Below are positions 11,462-25,142 of a DNA stretch of 64,000 nucleotides, piece by piece (position 1 is the first letter of the stretch; every line of letters begins with the position of its first letter). The position numbers were made by a program, and so were the translations under genes. This stretch comes from Liolophura sinensis. Taxonomy: Eukaryota > Mollusca > Polyplacophora > Chitonida > Chitonidae. Below the pieces are notes generated by a model. It searched no databases. It saw only the letters and a program-made list of their open reading frames with translations, and had not been told where the DNA came from. The DNA is taken from assembly GCF_032854445.1 (NCBI RefSeq), contig NC_088301.1, forward strand, positions 35,017,187 through 35,081,186, in the 5' to 3' direction.

Positions 11462-14400
11462 GTGAGTATACATATAGACGCATTCGGCCATGTATTAATA
11501 TAATGTTTGTAACTGTTCTTTAAATTGTACAATCAATTTCGCACGCCTGTGCTTTTGTGCATGAGTGCAGATCTTCAGTGGTTGAGATGCAAGTCTTCAA
11601 TGTTCAGTCATGTTATCACAATGGTTTTTATTTGTTTATCCAAATACTTCTTTCGTATTGAGAAATTCATTTTGGTTTCATTTCTCCCTTAAAACGTTAC
11701 ATTTCATGTTCAACGTGTTATATCTGTAAAAGCGTAAGTTGGTGGGTTTAGAGGAAGGGAGGTTGGCATCACAAGAAATGACAGTTATTTGTGCCTTTAC
11801 TTGCCAAAGATTGCCACTTAAAGTGACTTAAGTCAGCAATTATAATACAAGGTGGGTTGTGTATTTCAGCGAATGAGCAACACGATATTACGTAGTCAAA
11901 ACATAAACATTTCAATCAAGAAGTAAAGAGAACGTGCGTAATTAAAACGCCATACTATGGGCAAGTCTTTATCCAAAGTGTCGAGACATTAACCACAGAG
12001 ATCATAGTCTACACTGCGTTATCAGTAAGATGTGTTCATCAGTAACCATTGTTATGTATATACATGTGTGGATCAGGGAGACGAGTAAAGAATCAGTTCA
12101 TTGTCTGTGTTGGGATTTAAACAACGTAATAGTACCACAAGGAATTGCCATTCGACAAGTATCGAAACTGATCATCCCAAGTGGTAGGCAGTAAAAAGTT
12201 TCTTACTTAAAATGCGTCGTTGCAAATATTTTATTTTATGAAATTATATTCATCGTTAAATATGCCCAGTGTCTTGAATTAGACTGGGTCTGGCAGTTAC
12301 CTTTGTCTTCAATTACACGGGGTCTGATAGTGATCTGTGTCTTCTGTCACACTGTGCCTAACACTGACCTGTGCTTTGAGTCACACTGTACCTAGTAATG
12401 ACCTGTGTCTTCAGTCACACTGGGTCTGACAGTGACCTGCGTCTTCAGTTAAACTGTGCCTAGTAATGACCTGTGCCTTCAGTCATACTGTGCCTAGTAA
12501 TGATCTGTGTCTTAAGTCACACTGTTTATTAAGTCACACTTCAGTCAAACTGTGCCTAGTAATGACCTGTGTCTTCAGTCGCACTGGGTCTGACAGTAAC
12601 CTGCGTCTTCAGTCAAACTGTGCCTAGTAATGACCTGTGTCTTCAGTCACACTGGATTTGGCAGTAACCTGTGTCTTCAGTCAAACTGTGCCTAGTAATG
12701 ACCTGTGTCTTCAGTCACACTGGATTTGGCAGTAACCTGTGTCTTCAGTCATACTGTGCCTAGTAATGACCTGTGTCTTAAGTCACACCGTGGATAGTAA
12801 TCATCTGTGTCTTCAGCCATACTGTGCCTAGCCTCATGTGTCTTCAGTTACACTGGGATTGGCAGTTACATGTGTCTTCAATCACACTGGGTCTGACAGT
12901 GACCTGTGTCTTCAGTCACATGGTGCCTAGTAATGACCTGTGTCTTCAGTCACACTGGGTCTGACAGTGACATTTGTCTTCAGTCATACTGTGCCTAGTG
13001 ATGACCTGTGTCTTCAGTCACACTGGGATTGGCAGTTACCTGTGTCTTCAGTCACACTGGGTCTGACGGTGACATTTGTCTTCAGTCATACTGTGCCTAA
13101 TAATGACCTGTGTCTTCAGTCACAATGGGTTTGGCAGTAACTTGTGTCTTCAGTCACACTGTGTCTGACAGTGACCTATGTTTTCAGTCAGGCTGTGCCT
13201 AGTAATGACCTTTATCTTCAGTCATACTGTGCCTAGTGATGACCTGTGTCTTCAGTCACACTGTGCCTAGTAATGGCCTGTGTCTTCAACTGATATTCTA
13301 GCATGGTACACGATTTGAATAGTGATTTCACTACTGATTAGAACATACCTTGCGTCTTAACAACATCATTGAAAACTGTAGACTGCTTCTCTTTGCGTGA
13401 TTCCTTCCTATTTTTACAACTTTATACACGGGTACTGTCTTAGTTTTTTGGTGGTTTGTGTTATACGTCGTTTTTGTAAAGTATTGCAATTATTGACCTG
13501 GAACGTCTTTTATCGTTGACGGCTGGTATACGAATGTCTGCTTCGACCCAACGGTCGGTCACTCTGGGCTTGGCAGTGATCTGTCAGTGATGATCTGTGT
13601 CTTCAGTCACGCTGTGCCTAGTAAACACATGTGTCTTCATTCACACTGGGTTTGGCAGTAACCTGTGTATTCAGTCATTTTGGGATTGGCAGTAACCTGT
13701 GTCTTCAGTCACACTGGGTTTGGCAATAACCTGTGTTTTCAGTCACATTGGGATTGGCAGTGACCTGTCTTTTCAGTCACACTGGGTTTGTCAGTAACCT
13801 GTGTCCTCAGTCACACTGGGTTTGGCAGTGACCTGTGTTTTCAGTCACATTGGGATTGGCAATGACCTGTGTCTTCAGTCACATTTGGTTTGGCAGTAAC
13901 CTAAGTCCTCAGTCACTAAGGGATTGGCAGTGACCTGTGTCTGCAGTCACACTGGGTTTGGCAGTGGCCTGTGTCTTCAGTCACACTGGGTTTGTCAGTA
14001 ACCTGTGTTTTCAGTCACATTGGGATTGGCAGTGGCCTCTGTCTTCAGTCACACTGGGTTTGGCAGTAACCTGTGTTTTCAGTCACATTGGGATTGGCAG
14101 TGACCTGTCTTTTCAGTCACACTGGGTTTGTCAGTAACCTGTGTATTCAGTCATATTGGGACTGGCAGTGATCTGTGTCTTCAGTCACACTGGGTTTGGC
14201 AGTAACCTGTGTTTTCAGTCACAATGGGATTGGCAGTGACCTGTGTCTTCAGTCACACTGGGTTTGGCAGTAACCTGTAATTTCAGTCACACTGAGTTTG
14301 GCAGTGACCAGTGTTTTCAGTCACACTGGGTTTGACAGTGACCTGTGTCTAGTAATGATCACACTGCGTCTGCAATCTCACTGTTTTGTAATCACCTGTG

Positions 14401-17400
14401 TCGTCAGTCATACAGTGTCTAGTAATCACCTGTGTCTTCAGTCACACTGTGTCAAGTAATCACCTGTGTCTTCAGTCACACTAGGTTTGGCACACTGTCT
14501 AGAAATCACCTGCGTCTTCAGTCACACTGTCTAGTAATCACTTGTGTCTTCAGTCACACTGTCTAGTAATCACCTGTGCCTTCAGTCATACTGTGTCAAG
14601 TAATCACCTGTGTCGTCAGTCACATTGTCTAGTAATCACTTGTGTCTTCAGTCACACTGTCTAGTAATCACCTGAATCTTCAGTCATACTCTCAAGTAAT
14701 CACCTGTATCTTCAGTCATACTGTCTTGTAGTCACCTGTGTCGTCAGTCATACTGTGTCAAGTAATCACCTGTGTCTTCAGTCACGCCATGTCTAGATAT
14801 CACCTGTGTTTTCAGTCATACTGTGCCTAGAAATCACCTGCGTCTTCAGTCACACTGTCTAGTAATGACCTGTGGGTCCAGCCATACTTTGTCAAGTAAT
14901 CACCTGTGTCTTTAGTCACACTGTGCTTAGTAATGGTCTGTGTCTTCAGTCACGCTGTGTCAAGTAACCACCTGTGTCTTTAGTCACACTGGGTCTAGTA
15001 ATCAGCTGTGTCTTCAGTTACACTTTTCCTGGTAAAAATCTGTATCTTTAATCAGTATAAGTCCGCCAGACATTACTCTATGACATCCATTAATAATCGC
15101 AGTAACAATTTGACAGATACTTCAAATTATTTTGCCATAGAACAGAGAATGATGATAGGTATGGAATTAGCACCCTGTAATGTTTATATTATGTTTACAT
15201 TTCTTAAACTTAACTTGTAAAATGTACTCTTGCTTTTTTCAGATGGAAAGCTGTTCGATGCATTTATCTCATTTCGGTCCAACAAAGCAGACTATACTCA
15301 AAGCGAGGATGAGAAATTCGTTGTCCGCGTGTTACAACCCATGTTGGAAAAAGAATATCAATATAAGGTGTGCGTCCACTACCGAGACTTTCCACCCGGA
15401 GACAGTAAGTAAAAAATAAGATATGCTCTCATGATTGAAGTCAACGTACAGTAAGACGGGTTTGATATCAGCAGAGTAATAACATTGTTTCCAAGATGAT
15501 TCCGACACATTTTTTCAGATTTACGATTTATACATAGAAAGGCAACTGATTAACAATTCATTTTTGAATATTCCTTTTGTCACTACTTTTGTCTACATTT
15601 TACAAGCCATTTGTCGGATACACCTGTCATTGCTGGAATTATTCATATATTTGTTATTTATATATGTTGTATGACGAGAAAAGGATCGTAACTGATGACT
15701 GACTTTTTTTTATCGGAGATCATTTTCACAAAAGCCTAAATAGTATCACAAGTACTTAACCGCCTTGGCAATCAGTCAGCCGTAACCATTATGTTGCCAT
15801 GCAATCTAGGCTGTATATATGCTTTGTAAAATAGATGGCAGAGGTATAATCTACACTTATCCAAGTGCTCCACTCTCATATAGACGCATTAAACATGTGT
15901 ATTCTTTAGCTATATTTCTGTGTAATTAGTCGACGTCAAGAAGTACATAAGGGGTATTTTATATATACTATAGTTCTAATATTGACTATGAACACCTTTG
16001 TTTTCATCTGTTGATGGTTAAGTTTATTCTTTTCAGTTCTGAGTCACGCCAGAGCAACCACCAGCACACCGCGCCAGTCTAGTTAAAATACCTGGCTTAT
16101 CCTATAGCTTTACCCATTTGGATTGTGTTTAGTCATCATCTACACGCAAATGTGTTTTTGCTTCAGATAATAAACCACAAGTATATACTGTGTGCATATG
16201 TGTACATGTACGTTATACACCACTCATGTATTACATATGAGGACATCCGGGTTGCAGCATGTCAATGTAGGCCAGTTATGGAGAATGCGTATGTTATGTA
16301 CCTTTTTCATTTCAGTGAAACACGATCAAGCCATATAATTGCAATGCTGAGGGCTGAAATCAGTCATTCGTAAAACAAAATAATCAGCACAATAAGCTAG
16401 CTGGAAATGATATTTTATGTATTTTTAAGTATATATGCATGTACTTATATAATTCTTGTTAGACCTACGTATTGACACAGTCCGGCGTTATTTATTCGAA
16501 ACTGTTTGTGATTGATTCCATACCCTTTGAGCAGATACATTCATTTGTATGTTATTTATGTATCTGTATTTCTATCTGTAATATGCTTGTAGTCGTCATT
16601 CATCATGACTGAGATTATATCTGTGGTAGACATTTTTTAGATAGATATATATATATAAACTTCAAAGTTGTGGGCTTAACGTGTAGTCATTGGCATAAGT
16701 TTTTACTTTGTAGGTTATTCATCACGAATCAACCTATTATTAAGCTTAATAATGACTAAACGCTTATATAAAGTGAGCTACCTATATAACAATTCCTACA
16801 CATAAATAGCTTCTTTTTTGTTAAAAGATGTTACATTATACCTGGCCCCGTTATTATTACACAAATTTCAGGAAAAATAACGCAAAGGGACATGCCAAGA
16901 ATAATGAAATTTTGATTTAACTATAAGTTCGCTTCGTGACCCCTGGGCCCAGAGTGCATTCCAGTAACTTAATGATAATGAAAAGCATCGAATACTTTCA
17001 GTGCTAGTACAAGAAGCTTGTCTCGAGTTGTACTTGAAGAGTATTGTTTTTGTTTGAAAATCGAATCAGAAAAACGGCTTATATTAGTTAGGACAGCTTG
17101 TAGTAGTTAAAAATGAAGCTTTGACAAAAAGCCAATATTAAGTTTGTGCATCTAATGTTAATTCTCGTTCTCCTCGTAAGTGTCTCAATATAATAATTGA
17201 ATATAAACTTATATATAAACGGATGGAAAACATGCGTGACACTTGGCACGAAGCGTCAAGGGAATGCATGGCTGAAAGTAATGTATGATCTATTATCTGG
17301 CTTTAACTCTTGAAACCGTGTGACATGAAGTACTGTGCAAGCCTACGACTTTTGTAAAGAAATTGCCATTTGGGATTTTTGTATTAAAGTGGGTTACACT

Positions 17401-18083
17401 TAGTAAAAGATCCTTCTTAAGAATAAGAATATGAAGTGTTTCTGTATGACACCTCTTACGGTCTGATTATTCTTGTTTTTTCGTTTTCAGCAATCGCCAA
17501 TAACATTATGTGGGCTGTGGAGAACAGCAGGAGAACCATTATGATTCTCAGTCCGTTGTACGTTGGAAGTAATTGGACACGTCTCGAATATCAAAAGGCT
17601 CTACAAGAAATGCTGCAGCTACGTCACAAAATCATACCAGTCATATTCGATGACATCTCGGATACACACATCGAGGATCCTACCCTGAAACATATCCTGT
17701 CATCTGTAACCTATATTACTTATCCTTCAGCCTCAGACGAAAGGGAACACAATAAGTTCTGGCAGATGTTGCAAATGGCACTTCCAAAGAAACGTTCCTG
17801 TGAAGAAGAGACGTCATCAACATCATCGCATCCGCAACTGGCGCTGTCGTCTTCACAAACTCTCGTATCCCAGGAAAGCTGGCAGAGTGGACGTACGGAT
17901 GTCACCGATATATCAGAAGACATTGAAATGGAAGAAGTCCCGTGTAATGATCACGTGTCCGTAAACGTGAATGAACTAGACAAAATCAGAGTGACTTCAG
18001 CGATAGAGACCCCAAACAAGAAACAGCTAACTTTGAATAACAACGCTGATAAATTTATCTCCATTCTCGAGGGTGTCTCGTGA
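10657..18083 (+). CDS. EGF-TIR single-pass receptor (three exons, 519 aa)
   Basis: Exons 10657-11461, 15243-15404 and 17491-18083 join in frame (1560 nt) with GT-AG introns of 3.8 and 2.1 kb. The order is: hydrophobic signal segment (~21-33, VFLLLLLTLVSL); a Cys-rich stretch (~48-88); an Asn/Ser/Thr-rich linker with several N-glycosylation sequons; EGF modules at ~138-175 and ~179-209 (CKNGGRC, CQCPKEFKGSLC; CQNNGSC, CQCLRNYTGQEC); a membrane span (~224-245); then a TIR domain (~269-420). TIR box 1 is FDAFISF, the BB loop is YRDFPPGD and box 3 is FW. TIR domains signal through homotypic TIR contacts, for instance with MyD88. There are no LRRs, so this is not an ordinary Toll receptor. A ~98-residue Ser/Glu-rich tail follows the TIR. 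Start alternatives at Met8 or Met9 would give a more typical signal peptide. Confidence 0.85.
12267..13290 (+). repeat. 34-bp minisatellite, block I (TGCCTAGTAATGA type)
   Basis: About 30 imperfect copies in EGF-TIR intron 1. The unit is CCTGTGTCTTCAGTCACACTG plus a 13-bp variable half, mainly TGCCTAGTAATGA, with some GGTCTGACAGTGA. Phase-shifted copies produce short spurious open frames. Confidence 0.9.
13368..13550 (+). repeat. unnamed interspersed repeat (family C), copy 1
   Basis: Non-minisatellite sequence lying between the two minisatellite blocks. It shares its start (ATTGAAAACTG..GACTGCTTCT) and end (ATTATTGACCTGGAACGTC, then GTTGACG, GGTATACGAATGT) with 44191-44343. The middle is diverged. 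Confidence 0.6.
13561..15040 (+). repeat. 34-bp minisatellite, blocks II and III
   Basis: Block II (to ~14345) largely alternates two 34-bp variants, ...CACTGGGTTTGGCAGTAA and ...CATTGGGATTGGCAGTGA, giving a 68-bp dimer. Block III (to ~15040) uses a shorter ~32-34-bp unit with ...CTGTCTAGTAATCACC. All share the core TGTGTCTTCAGTCACA. Confidence 0.9.
15243..15404 (+). CDS. EGF-TIR exon 2: TIR boxes 1 and 2
   Basis: The acceptor TGCTTTTTTCAG and donor GTAAGT bracket 162 nt. It encodes KLFDAFISFRSNKADY (box 1) through VCVHYRDFPPGD (box 2 / BB loop with the conserved RD and PG). Phase 1 in and phase 1 out. Confidence 0.9.
15405..17490 (+). other. EGF-TIR intron 2, no further feature
   Basis: An AT-rich intron bounded by GTAAGT and TTTTCAG. 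I see no coding exon, SINE copy or tandem array in it. Confidence 0.6.
17491..18083 (+). CDS. EGF-TIR exon 3: rest of TIR and cytoplasmic tail
   Basis: After acceptor TTCGTTTTCAG the frame reads IANNIMWAVENSRRTIMILS, then WTRLEYQKAL, IIPVIFDD and NKFW (box 3), ending at TGA 18081-18083. The last ~98 residues are acidic and serine-rich without a known domain. Confidence 0.9.
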
Positions 18084-18506
18084 TGAGTATGTTAATATAC
18101 TTCAGATGGGGGACTATTCCAAGGACGATAGCCAAGCGCGATCGTGTTTGATCTCTTTCCAGTTGATGCTGGTGATATCGGAGGATTACATATCCGAATA
18201 TTCTCTTCTGAGCAGACCAACTTTTATAATGGTGTTCATTTTAATTCATCAACCAATTTCACAGTGCTCGTTAAGATAAAGTTCGATCTACTTCTTCCAG
18301 TCAAAGCACGAAGAGGTACTTTTTGACGCGGAGCTGGAAAGAAACATTGGTCTACAACCGTAATGGCATATTACACAAAGAGTTACCAATCTTGTCTACT
18401 AATGTCTAAAGACGTTAAATTTCAAGATGTGAAAGTTATAGTTGGACAAGACAAAAGCTACGTCGAATTGTGTGATGATTTGTAAATTATGTCAGCATTT
18501 TAGCGA

Positions 18507-18781
18507 ATTTATTGGAAAGCGTCTGGCTAAAACTTAGAATGTTGTACAGTTTAGCTAAATCTACCGACATTGTTTTGTGTGAAGATGTTTTGTTTGAAGA
18601 ACCTAAGGCATGGTGAAAACACGCACCATTAGTTAGTACTGCAGATTTATTGGAAACGTCCGGTTAAAACTTAGAATGTTGTACAGTTTTGCTATATCTA
18701 CTAGATATTTTTTGTTTGAAGACGTTTTGCTTGAAGTACCTAAGGCGTGGTGAAAACACGAACTATTAGTTGGTACTGCAG
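18507..18781 (+). repeat. two-copy tandem duplication, 137-bp period
   Basis: Copy 1 is at 18507-18643 and copy 2 at 18644-18781. Both hold ATTTATTGGAAA, AAAACTTAGAATGTTGTACAG, GAAGA.GTTTTG and CCTAAGGC.TGGTGAAAACACG. They lie 424 bp past the EGF-TIR stop, so probably in its 3' UTR. Confidence 0.8.
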
Positions 18782-19468
18782 CTATTACTTTTCAAGTTTT
18801 ACATTCTTGCCATCGCTGTGGAGAAGCCTGACACTGCAGACTATTTGCTTTCGGGTTTGCTCAGTTAAAACTGTGATCAAACAGGGATCATTACAGCATG
18901 AGCTGTCAATCTGAAATCTGCAGTTTCTGTCTCTGTATACAGAACCAAGTGAATTAGAGTATAACTTTGAAAGTGCCATATAAATATAACGATATCTGAT
19001 TTATGCAAATAACACTGAAATGGAAAGGATAAAATGCATCATCTAATTGTCTGCATAAACGTGATGCTCAAATGGGCGTGTAAGGTTTCCCAGAAGAAAG
19101 ACAATACCCTGAAATGTTATCTTACCTTGTTTCGCCCTGTTTTTGTTCGGTATGGTATTGCATTTAAAATGCGATATTCTGTACACAATAAGAAAATATA
19201 CAGACCTATTTTATATTACTTGTGTGTATACCTGTAAATGCCAAAGGGTTCCGTTGACGTCAACCATCCAGTAGACGAATTTTAGGAACATAATTTGCTC
19301 ATCATAGAACAATAACCATAAGGCGACGTATAAACTCTTAAAAGTTTTTGTATATGACAATTAAGATTTTGATGACATGAAGTCACGTAAAAGATTTAGC
19401 CACTTTCACATGGCCTGTCAGAACTCACAAAGTGCTTCGTGTGACTTCCACAGAAAACACCATGCACG

Positions 19469-19474
19469 AATAAA
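19469..19474 (+). terminator. candidate poly(A) signal of the EGF-TIR gene
   Basis: I found no earlier AATAAA after the EGF-TIR stop on this strand; this one gives a ~1.4-kb 3' UTR. Supported only by position. Confidence 0.3.
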
Positions 19475-21405
<1,931 letters not shown>

Positions 21406-22149
21406 TTCTCTGGGACAGTTTCACGCGCTACTTCACATTAACAGCCGCTTGACGGACGAAGTGATGTGCCCTTGGCAAAAATCACTAACTTAGCGGAAAT
21501 TGAGTCTGGTGTCCTCTCATAACTAGGGCTATGTCTTTGCTGCTTTTTCTCGGTACACTGTTAGCAATTATATCGAATAGTTCATACGTATACCATATTT
21601 GATATCGACCTTCAAACATATATGCACCGGCGCACATTGCATTATCAACCAGTGCAAGGTCTCAGCGTATATATATCCGCGAGACAAACCTTATGGGTGG
21701 AAGGCTGTAGGGCTCAGTTTCATTACAAACGTAAATATATTACAACACAAATCATTTTCATTATGATACTGGTAGAAACAGTCGTATAAATATGTTACAA
21801 CACAATTCAATTTCATAACAGTATTATAATAATTTCGTTTATAACATAACTATATACAAGACTCACCTAAACCTGTGTGCACTAATTTCTCTCTGCTTAT
21901 GGAGAGAGTTAAACAAATTTTTAAAAAAGCACCGCACTAAACACATGGTTCTCATGAATAGACCTCCTGAGCGCTTTTTAGTTGCGTTTTAAGTGGCATG
22001 AATAAGGCCGTCTACACGATTAGCCCGAGGCGAAAAAAAATATTCATCTGAGCATGGCCCATAGAATTATCCGCTTGTACTCTCAGTAACAGGACACATG
22101 CTTTATTTTCTGCATGTATTTTCACAAATCAAATTGTAAAATAAACGTC

Positions 22150-22570
22150 CAGCATAAGCCATGGAACCGGAGATATTTAAACTATCCACACGTTCAACAT
22201 TAGCCATGGAGCCAGTGATGTTCAAACTATCCACGTTCAACGTTGGCCATGGTGCAGGAGATATTCAAGCTATCCACATGTTCAACGTTGGCCATGGAGC
22301 AGGAGATATTCAAACTATCCACATGTTCAACGTTGGCCATGGAGCAGGAGATATTCAAACTATCCACATGTTCAACGTTGGCCATGGAGCAGGAGATATT
22401 CAAACTATCCACATGTTCAACATAAACATTTGAGCAAGAGATATTCAAACTATCCACATGTTCAACGTTGGCCATGGAGCCGGTGATATTCAAACTATTT
22501 TCATGTTCAACATAAACATTTGAGCAAGAGATATTCCATGCACCCACGTGTCAAACATGTATCTTTAAGC
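22150..22570. repeat. 45-bp minisatellite
   Basis: The unit holds GGAGCAGGAGATATTC, AAACTATCCACATGTTC and AACGTTGGCCAT. Five or so near-identical units are flanked by weaker ones. Because 45 is divisible by three, frames stay open on both strands (22161-22433 plus, 22227-22547 minus); I read this as an artefact, not a gene. Confidence 0.85.
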
Positions 22571-23330
22571 GGGGATATTCAAACAATCAACATGTCCATT
22601 ATAAAAATACTGTGAATGTTCATGTCTGTGCATTTCTGGTCCCCAGCATAAACCTCTGAACTTGGATATTTAAATTATGTACGTGCGCAACGAAGAAAAG
22701 GCATGTCTAACGTAAGTAAAACGATTTAACCGATAATATTTAATGCATTCTCGTGTCAAAAATAAATCGTTGGTCCGAGGGTATATCAATTAAATGTGTC
22801 CAGCTGAGCTCAGGATAAACAAACCACCCCCGTGTGGAACACGCTATCCACATGTCCGGCGTGAAAAGTTTAGGGGAAGGTACATAAACTTTCAGGTACA
22901 CAAACCGTCCACGTGTCCATCAATAATCACTGGTTATATTCCATCTATCACAGTTTCCAGTAAATAAACGAACCTCGGATATTCACACTATAGAACCGTA
23001 TAGCCCGAAGTAAGCAGGGGTAATATGATACTGTACATATTATTTTCCTTGAGCGCATGTTGCAGTAATATCCCCTCAGTGTGATGAATGATACATACAA
23101 AAATTGAAACAATTTCAACTAGTCAGCTGAGACTAATGAGATCGATCACATTCAAACTGGTAAAATTCTCGACATAAGCAGCATAACATTTAATAACCCC
23201 ACCCCCATACATCGTATTTAAAGAATAGATTTCAATCTTCCAAGAGCGTATTGAACAACTGGACTAGCAAAATTCTAGCTATCCACGTCCTTAGCTGATA
23301 CAATTCATGCGACCCTTAGAGGACATAACA
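22571..23330. repeat. decayed flank of the 45-bp minisatellite
   Basis: Scattered matches to the same unit persist, for example CTATCCACATGTCC near 22846, CCGTCCACGTGTCC near 22907 and CTATCCACGTCC near 23278, with growing spacing and divergence. Confidence 0.45.
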
Positions 23331-25142
23331 TCATAACCACTAAATCATTTAAAATGCCTTCATTTTGTGATGCTTATCATGCATTTAATATATGTTATTA
23401 CGCCACATTACCCACGTTAGAATTCAAATTCAATCCCATTAAACTCGCGTTTAATATATTTAAATGCATTTCATTCCTACTTTCAAAAATATTTTTGAAA
23501 CGAAGTGAAGGTATTTTTTTTAAATATACATGTAGTGTATGCATGACGTTTTATGTTGCTGCATTTTTCTTGCATTTTTTTTTCAATTACTAAGTGACAT
23601 GCATAATAATGTACAACTATTATTAGATGTTAAACACTTTTTATTTATTTACACTCCAAAATTCTTCGCTTACACGATGTCGGCCAGTTTTATTGCTCGA
23701 TGAAACACAGTGTCAGTTGTAAACCGCCGACTTTTGGCGAACTTTCTCACGTTTGACGAACAAATATGCGCAATCATTTTATTTAGTGCTGAAACACGAG
23801 ATTTCATGGCAATATAATCGCTCGACACAATAATATAAACAGGAAAAGCGTACTGATAGCGAACCAGAGAATAAGCGGTGTGAAATAGTAGAAGTTTTCC
23901 GCGTGATTAATGCGAGATTAATACTACATTCTTGTGCGGTTTGACAAGAACTGCATATGCTAGACTTACTCTATTCTCATGCGGACTGGACTACAGTCTA
24001 GAATTTTTGAGTGTTATTCTCCTGTTATATGTCAATTCGCTCAAGATGGACAATTCATCAAGAACGGCACAAAGATAACATTAGAATGTTTTTGATCCGA
24101 GGGTTTAATGACAAGACGCATGAGTCGAGAAACGAGAATATTATAGTTTAGTTTAGGTTGGTTTAGAGATAACCGAGCAGAGCCTGGGGCAACCCACAAC
24201 CATCCCCAGCTTACCCACAGATATACATCTTGTAAAGATGCATCCTGTAAAGATTACCAAAATGAAAACATAAAACAATTGTAGGTACTGTTTTGATCTG
24301 AAATTTTCACATTTAGAGTAACATATCTATAAAGTTTGTCAACATACATAACTGAACAATATTCCTCACAAACCAATAAACATAGTCCAGGTAGATTAGA
24401 AAGGGAAAAAAAGCGAATCAAATAAACAATCTTTGTATAGTGATGTATTTCTTGTGTAGAATTTCTTTGGGCAGTTACTGAAGCGAACAGTACAGTTTAC
24501 ATGACAAAACATATTCAGCGATTTCTAACGTTTTTTTTTTTACTTTACGCCGGTTTGTGCATTGTCAGACCGTGCCCTTGGGGCAATGTGACGCGCATGG
24601 CCAAACTAATGATTCTGAGGACGATATGATAAACCGCCTTGTGAGTAGGTCAGTATATTCTAAAATACAACACCAAACACCTGATTTACCAGTTTAGTGA
24701 TATATCTGAAAATACATCTATGCCTCTTGTGTTCGTAGCTGTATATAGGTACTAAACATATACTTTAACTAAGACGATTAATGTGCTTTTACTGAAAAGA
24801 TCTTATGTATCAGATACAAATTTAAAGAACAATAACTCTCATTTAAACAGCAGTTGCATTGAATTGACGACAGTTATTAAAGAAACAGAGTCTTTATAAC
24901 AGACCCACTGTTATTAACGGTAATCTAAGCAATCACCTATATTATGAATTCGTATATGAAATTTGTAAACAAAAGACTACCTAAGTGTTTGGTTCTACAA
25001 GTAGAGCGGACAGTCTCCGTCAAGTTAATATGTTTGTTTTTAATAACTAGCCTAGGATATTTACTGCATATTTACTGGATTTAATTCAGTACATAAGATT
25101 TGAGACAGTGGTTTTATATGATCAAACCATGTGTGACAAGCG
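23331..25142. other. intergenic, one repeat fragment
   Basis: No supported gene. The only identifiable element is a reverse-oriented family-A fragment at about 24167-24215. Confidence 0.45.
24167..24215 (-). repeat. family-A repeat, middle fragment, reverse
   Basis: The complement reads GGGGATGGTTGTGGGTTGCC, then CCAGGCTCTGCTCGGTTA, matching the GCGGATGGTCGTGGG...GGGCTCTGCCCGGTTT middle of family A. Both ends are lost. Confidence 0.5.

Noticed and set aside
12267-15040. CRISPR-like regular array of ~34-bp units
   Set aside because: There are no constant repeats with unique spacers. Units are contiguous, variable copies, and the host is a eukaryote with spliced genes.
22161-22547. Overlapping open frames on both strands with 15-residue repeats
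   Set aside because: A 45-bp tandem unit is divisible by three and lacks stops, so frames stay open by default on both strands.
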